Origin: Methanomicrobiales archaeon
GTDB taxonomy: Archaea; Halobacteriota; Methanomicrobia; Methanomicrobiales; JACTUA01
Reading direction: 5' to 3'
Assembly: GCA_028679035.1 (NCBI GenBank)
Contig: JAJRCL010000016.1
Span: 1 to 10,202, forward strand
Length of the DNA: 10,202 nt
The notes below the pieces were generated by a model, which was not told the origin of the DNA, did not search any database, and saw only the letters and a list, made by a program, of their open reading frames with translations. How positions within the stretch are numbered: position 1 is the stretch's first letter; every line of letters starts with the position of its first letter. The translations under genes were made by a program, and so were the position numbers. Shown one piece after another: positions 1 to 5,643 of this stretch.

Positions 1-139
1 AAAATTAGGCTTACATATCAAATAGTAATATTCATATAATAAAATGAAAAATTGTAATTGAACCTATAAATAATATATAAACTTATTTAAATTTATCCGT
101 TAAAATTAACGACTAATTAAGAAAATATCATTGGAAACG

Positions 140-151
140 TATATTTTTATA
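140..151 (+). promoter_or_regulatory. Candidate TATA box for the thioester-protein gene
   Basis: TATATTTTTATA lies about 50-60 nt upstream of the ATG at 201. With usual archaeal spacing, transcription would start near 172, giving a leader of roughly 30 nt that contains the SD sequence at 187-191. Other TATA-like runs occur further upstream, so this is the best placed candidate rather than a certain one. Confidence 0.45.
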
Positions 152-158
152 CTATCGC

Positions 159-168
159 GAAATATTTC
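159..168. promoter_or_regulatory. 10-bp perfect palindrome near the predicted transcription start
   Basis: GAAATATTTC is self-complementary and lies between the candidate TATA box (140-151) and the SD sequence (187-191), close to the predicted start of transcription. Archaeal repressors often bind here and block polymerase recruitment, so it is a plausible operator. In AT-rich DNA, short palindromes also arise by chance, so confidence is low. Confidence 0.25.
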
Positions 169-186
169 ACCTTGCCAACAATCGAT

Positions 187-191
187 GGAGG
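187..191 (+). promoter_or_regulatory. Ribosome binding site of the thioester-protein gene
   Basis: GGAGG, followed by 9 nt and then the ATG at 201. It fixes the start of the gene and shows that this mRNA has a leader, unlike several other genes in the window. Confidence 0.75.
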
Positions 192-200
192 CACACTGAG

Positions 201-1199
201 ATGAAAATAAAAATTATGATGGTATTGCTGCTTCTTGCGCTCCTCGGCGGAGTTGTCCAGGCAGCAGATTTCCCAAATCTTCCACCGGGAACTGGTGTTG
301 AGCTCGACGTCGTTGCGTTCGGCGATTTGCAACCGCTTCCATGGCCCCTTTGGTATCTCCAGGAACAGTTTACGGGAATACCTGATGGATTTGATATTGC
401 AGACGGCAACGTGTATGACGGATGGTGCGCTGACCCCGATACGGGAATTGCACTCAGTCATGAGTACGATGTCGTCAACTTTTACAACTCTTACGATGCT
501 CCGGATTCCCTGTTCCCGGCTTCTATCGCAGGACCGGTGAATTATATTATCAATAACAAAGCGAACTATCCCGGAGTAACGCTCAGTGAAATTCAGGCTA
601 CCATCTGGTACTTTACCAACGGGATCGACCTGACAAGCGGATCTTATAAAGGTCTGAATTGGGATCCGGTCCTTGCCAACCAGATCAAGAATGATGCGGT
701 GGCGAACGGTGACACATTCGTACCCTCATCGGGAGATGTTATTCTCATCATTGTAGAAGCAAACAAACAGGTCTCTCCCTATGATCCTACCCAGCTGACC
801 ATGATCGAGCTCACCGTTCCGGATTTCCAGGGTCATACCCCCGGATTCTGGAAGAACCATCCGGAGGCGTGGAATGGATACGCTCCCTCGGACCTGGTAA
901 CAGATGTATTCAGCGTGCCGGCGGGACTGTACGGATCCGGCAAGAAAGACATGAAGAGTTCGGACACCCTCATCCAGGCACTCGCCTATGAAGGAGGATC
1001 CGGCGACGCAGGCGGTGCACGAATACTGTTACGTGCGGCTACTGCAGGGCTCCTGAATGCTGCGGATCCTGACATGAACTACCGGTATTCTGAGACCTAT
1101 ATTATCACGGCAGTAAACCAGGCTCTGACCGGGGATCGGGACAGTATGATTGCCCTTGCTGCTGATCTTGACGCATGGAACAATGCGGGTTTCCCTTAA
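201..1199 (+). CDS. Secreted protein with putative Cys-Gln thioester domain and C-terminal WKNHP-type domain
   Basis: 332 residues, probably exported and released or loosely held at the surface. Residues 1-21 form a Sec signal peptide (Lys-Ile-Lys, hydrophobic core, cleavage after Val-Gln-Ala). Residues 25-205 resemble the thioester (TQXA) domain of surface adhesins: the motif GWCADP places Cys76, and EIQATIWYF places Gln132 in the position that forms an internal thioester with the cysteine. Cys76 is the only cysteine in the protein, which argues against a disulfide role. Residues 212-332 form a second domain with the motif TPGFWKNHPEAW, then a helical LLRAATAGLLNA segment and the ending AWNNAGFP, a pattern I recall from secreted bacterial and archaeal proteins of unknown function. 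There is no C-terminal membrane anchor or sorting signal. The ATG at 201 has a good SD. A role in covalent adhesion is inferred from the family. Confidence 0.75.
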   Translation: MKIKIMMVLLLLALLGGVVQAADFPNLPPGTGVELDVVAFGDLQPLPWPLWYLQEQFTGIPDGFDIADGNVYDGWCADPDTGIALSHEYDVVNFYNSYDAPDSLFPASIAGPVNYIINNKANYPGVTLSEIQATIWYFTNGIDLTSGSYKGLNWDPVLANQIKNDAVANGDTFVPSSGDVILIIVEANKQVSPYDPTQLTMIELTVPDFQGHTPGFWKNHPEAWNGYAPSDLVTDVFSVPAGLYGSGKKDMKSSDTLIQALAYEGGSGDAGGARILLRAATAGLLNAADPDMNYRYSETYIITAVNQALTGDRDSMIALAADLDAWNNAGFP

Positions 1200-1223
1200 A
1201 CGAGGATCCCGTTAATTTTTTTT
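1199..1223 (+). terminator. U-tract terminator after the thioester-protein gene
   Basis: Directly after the stop codon, AACG (1199-1202) can pair with CGTT (1210-1213) across a 7-nt loop, with possible extension past a bulge. An eight-T run follows at 1216-1223. Archaeal intrinsic termination depends mainly on the U-tract, so this is a good candidate even though the stem is weak. Confidence 0.55.
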
Positions 1224-1441
1224 CACCGGGGGACGTTCGAAATCCCTGGAATTAATCGCTGTGCTCCAGATTGAATTTTGAAAAATTTGGTCCCAGAATG
1301 CGAACGTATAACTCTCTGTCTTTCTGACCTGCCAAAGAGAAATATCTGCCAGTTGATGATAAACCGACGAGTGACGGAAGTACCGAGAGAATTCCAATTA
1401 ACAACCCTTATCTTGCACAATCGTTAAGGTTCTGCTCCTGA
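1224..1441. other. Intergenic region upstream of the pilin-like gene
   Basis: No convincing gene is present; the short minus-strand frames here have no recognisable content. The stretch contains a 14-bp inverted repeat AATTTT-GA-AAAATT (1274-1287). A candidate TATA element, CCTTATCTT (1406-1414), is preceded by an A-rich BRE-like stretch. It is centred 32 nt before the ATG at 1442, which would give a very short leader. No SD sequence is visible, in agreement with a leaderless or nearly leaderless mRNA. Confidence 0.5.
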
Positions 1442-1951
1442 ATGATCGCAGGTCAAAACCGCGCAGAATCCCAGACGATTGCCGTCATTCTTCTCATTTC
1501 AATTACAGTTCTCCTCGCCCTTCTTGTGCTCCTGATGTTTCGTTTCCCGGCGATGACGTGGGGTGGACCGCCGGCGATCTTTGTGATTACTGACGTATAC
1601 CATACGAGCGACCAGTTTCCCTATCGCATGAATTACGACAGCCGCGTGGTGCTTGTCCATAATGGTTCCATCGTCGCGAAGAATGACGATTTGCGGGCAT
1701 ACTTTTACCGCGACGATATGCCAATTCCGGCGGTCATTACAACCATGAACGGATACCGGTTCATCCAGACACGGCATTTTGGTGTCCAGTGGATAGGTGG
1801 ATCCGGGTGTGCCGGGGACACCTGGGCACCCGGTGAACACCTTGTCATTGATTTTACTGACGGGACGTTTCGTCCCGGGGACGTGGTGCGGATCGATGTT
1901 GTGCAGAAGTGGAGCAGCGTGGTCATCTCCCGCCATACTCATATCGCCTGA
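1442..1951 (+). CDS. Archaeal type IV pilin-like protein
   Basis: 169 residues. The N-terminus carries a class III (prepilin) signal: a short polar leader MIAGQNRA, then ESQTIAVILLISITVLLALLVLLMF. This matches the archaeal pilin N-terminal domain (PF07790 type), where a prepilin peptidase cuts just before the hydrophobic helix. Cleavage after Ala8 is inferred by comparison with the usual pattern ending in Gly or Ala before xSPxIG. The helix (about 9-33) would form the pilus core or a membrane anchor. The rest looks like a beta-rich globular head, with the C-terminal pattern W-APGE-L-IDFTDG-RPGDVVRIDVV common in such proteins. No pilus assembly ATPase or membrane platform gene is nearby, so it may be a minor or orphan pilin. 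The gene ends in a hairpin terminator and overlaps the convergent DUF99 gene by 13 nt. Confidence 0.8.
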   Translation: MIAGQNRAESQTIAVILLISITVLLALLVLLMFRFPAMTWGGPPAIFVITDVYHTSDQFPYRMNYDSRVVLVHNGSIVAKNDDLRAYFYRDDMPIPAVITTMNGYRFIQTRHFGVQWIGGSGCAGDTWAPGEHLVIDFTDGTFRPGDVVRIDVVQKWSSVVISRHTHIA

Positions 1952-2541
1952 CCGGGACTTGCAGGTATCCCGGATTGCTCTTTTTCCGGGCAATGGACGA
2001 CCGCCCGGGCTGTGAGACGTGCGACCCGCACCGGTTCAGGAACTTTTCCGTCATAGGTGAACTGGTCACACAGCAGTGCCGCTTCATGAAACGGGATGCC
2101 CCATGCACGGAGGTATATCGTGGATCCCGTATGCAGCAGGAATGCCGTTCTTTCCCCCAGGTGCCGGTATGCTGCGAGGCGCTGGTCATCACCGGGAAAG
2201 TGACGGATAATATCTCGCTCCAGCCCCTCGGATGCTTCATAGGTGATCGATAGAACCGGAAGGTCCGTTTCCCGGGCAATACGGGCCGGATCAAGGATAT
2301 TGTACCAGGCGATAACACACCCGGAGATCAGGAGGCAGTTGACATCGCGCCGGTGCAGGCTGCGGTACAGACGCAGCACCCCCTCGGTCGCATCCGTCCC
2401 TCCCACCGTAATCGGGGCAAAGGCAACACCATCCACGCGCAGGTCCTTTCGCATGACCACCCCGGCAAGAAGGGATCGTGTCCTCCCGCTGAAGCTTTCC
2501 GCAATGCCAAGGGCGCGCAGCCCGCCCTTTGCGATGTGCAT
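1939..2541 (-). CDS. DUF99 family protein (endonuclease-like, function uncertain)
   Basis: 200 residues from the ATG at 2541. An in-frame upstream ATG exists at 2673 but lies inside the divergent glycosyltransferase gene, and DUF99 proteins usually begin near the MHIAKGGLRALGIAESF segment. Family features in order are LRALGIAESF (8-17), VDGVAFAPITVGGTDAT (36-52), LISGCVIAWYNILD (71-84), PVLSITYE (95-102) and the late PEPVRVARLTA (168-178). The family is archaeal and has been linked structurally to endonuclease V-like folds and proposed as a deoxyuridine endonuclease; I cannot assign an activity here. After about residue 184 comes an unusual tail, CPEKEQSGIPASPGQAI, encoded by the DNA that also holds the pilin terminator. 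A TATA box at 2563-2572 and the lack of an SD point to a leaderless transcript. Confidence 0.82.
   Translation of the reverse strand: MHIAKGGLRALGIAESFSGRTRSLLAGVVMRKDLRVDGVAFAPITVGGTDATEGVLRLYRSLHRRDVNCLLISGCVIAWYNILDPARIARETDLPVLSITYEASEGLERDIIRHFPGDDQRLAAYRHLGERTAFLLHTGSTIYLRAWGIPFHEAALLCDQFTYDGKVPEPVRVARLTARAVVHCPEKEQSGIPASPGQAI
1952..1985 (+). terminator. Hairpin terminator of the pilin-like gene
   Basis: Immediately after the pilin stop codon, CCGGGA (1952-1957) pairs with TCCCGG (1968-1973) over a 10-nt loop. A T-rich stretch ending in five Ts (1981-1985) follows. This has the form of a classical intrinsic terminator and lies entirely within the 3' coding end of the opposing DUF99 gene. 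Confidence 0.65.
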
Positions 2542-2580
2542 GCAAGCACTTATGACACAGCATTTAATTATACTATACCG
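2542..2580. promoter_or_regulatory. Shared divergent promoter region, DUF99 gene and aglJ-like gene
   Basis: Only 39 bp separate the two divergent start codons, and the core is AT-rich. On the minus strand, TATAATTAAA (2572 down to 2563) is centred about 26 nt before the DUF99 ATG, ideal for a leaderless mRNA. For the plus-strand gene the only element at that distance is a weak CTTATGAC (2549-2556). Neither gene has an SD. The two promoters must overlap, so expression of one may affect the other. Confidence 0.5.
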
Positions 2581-3498
2581 ATGAGGTTCGGGAAGGAAGA
2601 GGTCTGCGTTTTTATCCCAGCGCTCAATGAAGCCCCGACCGTTGGAGAGCTCATAACAAATTTTCGCAACCACGGGTTTACGACGATCTTTGTCATGGAC
2701 GGGAATAGTATCGACAACACGGCAGAAATCGCAAAAACTGCGGGGGCTGTCGTCCAGGTCCAGTCCGGCAAGGGCAAAGGAAACGCAATACGGGAAGCTC
2801 TTACAACAATCCAGTCACCGTACGTCCTTATGGTAGACGGGGACGGGACGTATACTCCCGATGATGCAGAAAAAATGCTCGATCCCCTGTCTCGCGGGTA
2901 TGATCACGTGATCGGGGATCGGCTGTGTTCTCCGGACCCCGGATCGTTTTCCCGGTTAAATCTCCTGGGGAACCAGCTGATCAACCTTCTTTTCAAGATG
3001 GCACACGGCAAGGATCTCCACGATATTTTGTCCGGATACCGGGCTTTTAGCCGGGAATCTTTCACCCAGATGCGCCTGTACGAATCCGGTTTCGGCATCG
3101 AGACCGAAATGTCGGTCGAAGCCGTACGAAATAACCAGCGTATCGCCGTGGTCCCTGTCCACTACCGGAAACGAACCGGGACGCACACAAAACTCTCACC
3201 GCTCAACGACGGACTGAAGATAGCCACAACTATCTACCGGCTTGCAAAGGTGAACAACCCGATTTTCTTTTTCGGCCTGATGGGCGCCCTGATGGCGATC
3301 CTCGGAAGCCTTGTCGGCGTGTATGTCATCCTGGAATGGCTGCAGGGAATCGATCATATTCCTCTCACCATTCTCACGGTGCTCCTGATCATGGTTGGTT
3401 TTGAGATCTTCATGTTCGGCGTGATCAGTGATCTTATCCTGGGATTCCACCGCGAAGTCATCCGGGAAATCCAGCTGTTGCAGCCGCCGAAAAAGTAA
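2581..3498 (+). CDS. aglJ: AglJ-like GT2 dolichol-phosphate glycosyltransferase
   Basis: 305 residues from the ATG at 2581; a longer upstream reading would run across the DUF99 gene and is rejected. The N-terminal two thirds is a GT-A fold family 2 glycosyltransferase. It shows VFIPALNEAPTVGELI (10-25, nucleotide-sugar binding), VMDGNSIDNT (38-47), GKGKGNAIREAL (63-74), the metal-binding VDGDGTY (85-91, Asp86 and Asp88), DILSGYRAFSRESF (148-161) and GFGIETEMSVEA (170-181). Two membrane segments follow (about 227-253 and 260-288) before a basic tail. This closely resembles haloarchaeal AglJ, which puts the first hexose on dolichol phosphate for N-glycosylation of S-layer proteins. The donor sugar here is unknown. 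No oligosaccharyltransferase or other agl gene is in the window. Close relatives include dolichyl-phosphate mannose or glucose synthases, so the symbol is moderately sure. Confidence 0.78.
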   Translation: MRFGKEEVCVFIPALNEAPTVGELITNFRNHGFTTIFVMDGNSIDNTAEIAKTAGAVVQVQSGKGKGNAIREALTTIQSPYVLMVDGDGTYTPDDAEKMLDPLSRGYDHVIGDRLCSPDPGSFSRLNLLGNQLINLLFKMAHGKDLHDILSGYRAFSRESFTQMRLYESGFGIETEMSVEAVRNNQRIAVVPVHYRKRTGTHTKLSPLNDGLKIATTIYRLAKVNNPIFFFGLMGALMAILGSLVGVYVILEWLQGIDHIPLTILTVLLIMVGFEIFMFGVISDLILGFHREVIREIQLLQPPKK

Positions 3499-3520
3499 GC
3501 TCGGACAGATCCGTAAGAAT

Positions 3521-3562
3521 GCAAACGACAGCAATATCGCCGTGGATATGAAGGTCGTTTGC
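3521..3562. repeat. Nested stem-loop between the converging aglJ-like and aldolase genes
   Basis: A perfect 9-bp inverted repeat, GCAAACGAC (3521-3529) with GTCGTTTGC (3554-3562), encloses a second perfect 5-bp stem, ATATC (3534-3538) with GATAT (3545-3549), and a 6-nt loop. The two stems are separated by a symmetric 4-by-4 internal loop. It lies in the 89-nt gap between two converging stop codons. T-rich runs lie beyond it in both directions: 3588-3595 on plus, and the complement of 3491-3495 on minus. It is probably a two-way transcription end or a 3' mRNA structure; a small structured RNA is also possible. Confidence 0.6.
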
Positions 3563-3587
3563 GGCCAACGTCTCTGCAATGGTTCGG

Positions 3588-4133
3588 TTATTTTTCCCCG
3601 GGGCCGAGTCTTCCGAGGATCTGCAGTATACGGCACGCGTGTTCCGCGGCGGAGGTAACCAGGTACGCTTCCTCAAGCGTGGTACCGGCAGCAAAGGTCC
3701 CATGACCGCGTGCAACAGCAATCGGACCGTCCTGCAGTGCCTTTGCCACCACTTTGCCGAGAATTTCCGATCCGCACGGACCATCGACGACGGGTATGGA
3801 GGGGCACAGGATCAGACCTTCGGCATCAATAGGCGTGATGACCGCCCGGGTGAATGATGCAGCGATCACATTGGGCGGGTGAGTGTGCAGCACCGCTTTA
3901 TGATGGGTTGAACGGAAGATCTCGGCGTGCACCCGCCACTCGTGGGAGGCTCCGGAAGGGACTTCCCCCGAATCGGGAACAAAGATGAGATCCCCTGGCT
4001 GGTCAAGATAGGCACCACTTTTTTTGACCCAGAAACCGGCCTCTCCGCGGAGTGCGAAATTACCGAAGTTGCCGGTAACGAGCCCCTCCATGACGACCCG
4101 CTTTCCTACGCGATCGATCGTTTTATCCTGCAT
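3588..4133 (-). CDS. Class II aldolase/adducin family protein (FucA-like)
   Basis: 181 residues from the ATG at 4133. A GTG nine bases upstream (4142) is an alternative; AGGAAG ending about 8 nt before the ATG favours 4133. The zinc-aldolase signature is complete. Counted from the GTG, there is a GNFGN phosphate-binding loop (24-28), Glu74 in HAEIF (the catalytic acid position), the pair His86 and His88 in HTHPP, and His147 in RGHGTF. This spacing is nearly that of E. coli L-fuculose-1-phosphate aldolase (Glu73, His92, His94, His155). In Methanocaldococcus jannaschii a homologue was proposed to release lactaldehyde for the lactate unit of coenzyme F420. That role is possible here, given npdG two genes upstream, but not proven. 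The start overlaps the end of the preceding glycosylase gene by 28 nt, so the two are probably co-translated. Substrate is uncertain. Confidence 0.85.
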   Translation of the reverse strand: MQDKTIDRVGKRVVMEGLVTGNFGNFALRGEAGFWVKKSGAYLDQPGDLIFVPDSGEVPSGASHEWRVHAEIFRSTHHKAVLHTHPPNVIAASFTRAVITPIDAEGLILCPSIPVVDGPCGSEILGKVVAKALQDGPIAVARGHGTFAAGTTLEEAYLVTSAAEHACRILQILGRLGPGEK

Positions 4134-4738
4134 TCTGAACACTTCCTGCTGCTGCAGAATCTTCGCCCATATTCGACGAAGGCTGCGTGGGCCGTGCGAT
4201 AGCTTTCAGCAGTCGCCGGCAGCTCCTGCATAATGCGATCCTGGAGAGCCATTCTCCGGGATCGTATTCCTCCGCAAGCGCAGATCCGCTGTGTATACGC
4301 ATCCATCACAAAGACCATCCTTCCGAAGCCGAAACAGAGAATGCTTTCTGCCGTTTCCTCCCCGATCCCGGCAATCCGCAGGAGCTCTTCCCGGAGGTTC
4401 TCCGTTGTTTCTGCTGCCATGCCTTCCAGACCACCGGGACGCTCCTGGACATGTCGCGCGAGGGCACGCAACCGGCGGGCTTTTACCCGGTAGAATCCGG
4501 TGCAGCGGATCGCCTTTTCCAGCATTGCGTTCTCGCACTGCACGATGCCGGCCATATCTGCTATCCCGATCTTCTTCAGCTGCCCCAGCCCGCGGTCAAC
4601 ATTTTCCCAGCGTGTCTGCTGGGTGAGCACGGCGCCTATCATCACCTCTTCGCGATTTCCCTTCCACCAGTCTTTCTTCCCGTACGGGATCACGGTGGCA
4701 AGGACCCTCCTGATGTTACAGGAACCGGATTCCGACAT
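4106..4738 (-). CDS. Endonuclease III-related HhH-GPD DNA glycosylase (COG2231 type)
   Basis: 210 residues from the ATG at 4738. An upstream ATG (4825) would add 29 residues unlike the family and lengthen the overlap with npdG, so the shorter form is chosen. It is probably a base-excision repair enzyme. Visible parts are the entry segment MIGAVLTQQTRWENV (33-47), the helix-hairpin-helix LLRIAGIGEETAESIL (119-134) and the catalytic Asp146 in VMDAYTQRI. The lysine that makes endonuclease III a lyase is replaced by Glu128 (GIGEET), as in MagIII 3-methyladenine glycosylases, suggesting a monofunctional glycosylase. The C-terminus has only Cys195, Cys200 and Cys203 (C-x4-C-x2-C) and ends seven residues later. 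The four-cysteine iron-sulfur motif of endonuclease III is therefore incomplete. The gene overlaps npdG by 23 nt. Substrate is unknown. Confidence 0.8.
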   Translation of the reverse strand: MSESGSCNIRRVLATVIPYGKKDWWKGNREEVMIGAVLTQQTRWENVDRGLGQLKKIGIADMAGIVQCENAMLEKAIRCTGFYRVKARRLRALARHVQERPGGLEGMAAETTENLREELLRIAGIGEETAESILCFGFGRMVFVMDAYTQRICACGGIRSRRMALQDRIMQELPATAESYRTAHAAFVEYGRRFCSSRKCSECRIKRSIA

Positions 4739-5363
4739 CGCGCATTTTGTTGAACCGGGCGATATTGAGAAGGAGCGGGGTGATGCTCTCCACCATCGAT
4801 GCGGTGGTGAGCGGTCCTGCATCAAACGCAGTCAGGGATGGTATCCCGTTCGCGAGATCCATGACACCCTTTTTGGCCCCGGGATCGTTACCGCATACCG
4901 CAACCGAATATTCAAGGGGATGATCGATCTCCTTCCATTTCTGTGATGAGATATTGTTGAAGGCTGCGCACACAAAGGCACCGGGCAGCAATCCCTGGAT
5001 CATCATCGCCGCTGAGCCCTCCGGAGGAGGGGCGAACACGAAATGGTCTATTTTCTGCATCGGGTTCACCGGGCTTATCACAATTTTACGGTCGAAACCG
5101 GTGAGGGATTTCAGCGTCACAAGAACATGCTGGAAGGGAATGGCCGTAACGACAATATCCGCCGAATCGACGGCACCCTGGTTGTCGGTGCCCGTGCACC
5201 GGCAGGGAATCCCCTTAACATCAAGCGCCGCTACGCACCGGTCGCTGACTTCGCATGCCTTCACTTCCTCCCGGGACCCGAGAAAGACTTCATGCTGCTG
5301 GGAAAGGCGCAGCGCCATTCCTTCGCCAATGTCCCCGGTTCCGCCGACAATCCCGATTTTCAC
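4716..5363 (-). CDS. npdG: F420H2:NADP+ oxidoreductase
   Basis: 215 residues, close to the 212 of the Archaeoglobus enzyme. It moves hydride between reduced coenzyme F420 and NADP+, supplying NADPH for biosynthesis in methanogens. The N-terminal Rossmann motif GGTGDIGEG (7-15) and GSREE (29-33, Ser30 and Arg31 for the 2'-phosphate of NADP) are clear. They are followed by SADIVVTAIPFQHV (67-80), KIVISPVNPM (93-102), the AFNNIS stretch (134-139) facing the F420 pocket, and the strongly conserved ending AGPLTTASMVESITPLLLNIARFN (182-205). The start is a GTG with GGTGG six bases upstream. The thioredoxin stop lies one base before the start, so the two genes are tightly coupled. Its end overlaps the glycosylase start. 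Confidence 0.93.
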   Translation of the reverse strand: MKIGIVGGTGDIGEGMALRLSQQHEVFLGSREEVKACEVSDRCVAALDVKGIPCRCTGTDNQGAVDSADIVVTAIPFQHVLVTLKSLTGFDRKIVISPVNPMQKIDHFVFAPPPEGSAAMMIQGLLPGAFVCAAFNNISSQKWKEIDHPLEYSVAVCGNDPGAKKGVMDLANGIPSLTAFDAGPLTTASMVESITPLLLNIARFNKMRDVGIRFL

Positions 5364-5364
5364 G

Positions 5365-5637
5365 CTATTCCACCAGCGGCGTCAGCATGGATTCGAGTTC
5401 GGCCGCTTCGGTCACGCCTTCGAGCATGTGCATGACTTTTCCGTCTTTTTCGATGATAAGTGTGGGGACAACCTGGATCCCGTACTTATCAGCTTCATCC
5501 ATATGTTCGTCGACATTGACCTTGCGTACGTCCACTTTTTCGCCAATTTTTTTCTTTAATTCATCGATGATCGGTCCCTGGCGCCGGCAGGGGCCGCACC
5601 AGTCGGCGTAAAAATCGATTAAAACGGGTTTTCCCAA
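5365..5637 (-). CDS. Thioredoxin (small archaeal type, TTG start)
   Basis: 90 residues from a TTG at 5637. A reading frame is open back to an ATG at 5760, but that form would overlap secD and add 41 low-complexity residues without family support. The TTG has GGTGAG six bases upstream and gives a start right at the first beta strand, the size of compact archaeal thioredoxin/glutaredoxin-like proteins. The active site is WCGPC (Cys14, Cys17), and cis-Pro58 lies in VVPTLII, as needed for a disulfide oxidoreductase. No signal peptide is present, so it acts in the cytoplasm. A TATA-like CTTTATCTA (5682 down to 5674) would start transcription near 5652, just ahead of the SD, so the gene may be expressed apart from secF-secD. 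The redox partner may be NADPH- or F420H2-dependent; npdG follows immediately. Confidence 0.88.
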   Translation of the reverse strand: MGKPVLIDFYADWCGPCRRQGPIIDELKKKIGEKVDVRKVNVDEHMDEADKYGIQVVPTLIIEKDGKVMHMLEGVTEAAELESMLTPLVE

Positions 5638-5643
5638 TTCAGA

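Larger units (their letters stand above)
1..200. other. AT-rich upstream region of the secreted protein gene
   Basis: This stretch is strikingly richer in A and T than the rest of the window, especially bases 1-170. I see no gene in it. It holds several TATA-like runs (63-95 and 140-151), a short inverted repeat CGTTAA-AA-TTAACG (98-111), a perfect 10-bp palindrome GAAATATTTC (159-168) and an SD sequence (187-191). It probably carries the promoter and control region of the gene starting at 201. Its left end is outside the window, so its full extent is unknown. Confidence 0.7.

Noticed and set aside
1274..1287. Inverted repeat AATTTT-GA-AAAATT as an operator
   Set aside because: It lies more than 110 bp from the candidate pilin promoter, and its A/T-only arms are likely to occur by chance; it is noted only as part of the intergenic description.
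1499..1993. 164-residue minus-strand frame over the pilin-like gene
   Set aside because: The plus-strand frame has a clear pilin signal and a terminator at its end. The minus frame shows no family features.
2353..2580. Upstream extension of the aglJ-like gene to 2353
   Set aside because: The added 76 residues overlap the DUF99 gene and do not resemble a glycosyltransferase; conserved sequence starts just after 2581.
3458..3784. 108-residue minus-strand frame past the aldolase stop, ending in a plausible-looking segment
   Set aside because: I considered a frameshifted extension of the aldolase or a separate small gene. The aldolase already has a full family length, the frame runs antisense into the aglJ-like gene, and no start signal supports it; the hairpin explains part of the pattern.
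4187..4753. 188-residue plus-strand frame across the glycosylase gene
   Set aside because: It is antisense to a recognised HhH-GPD protein and has no domain of its own.
4954..5559. 201-residue plus-strand frame across npdG and thioredoxin
   Set aside because: It spans two well recognised minus-strand genes and shows no family features.
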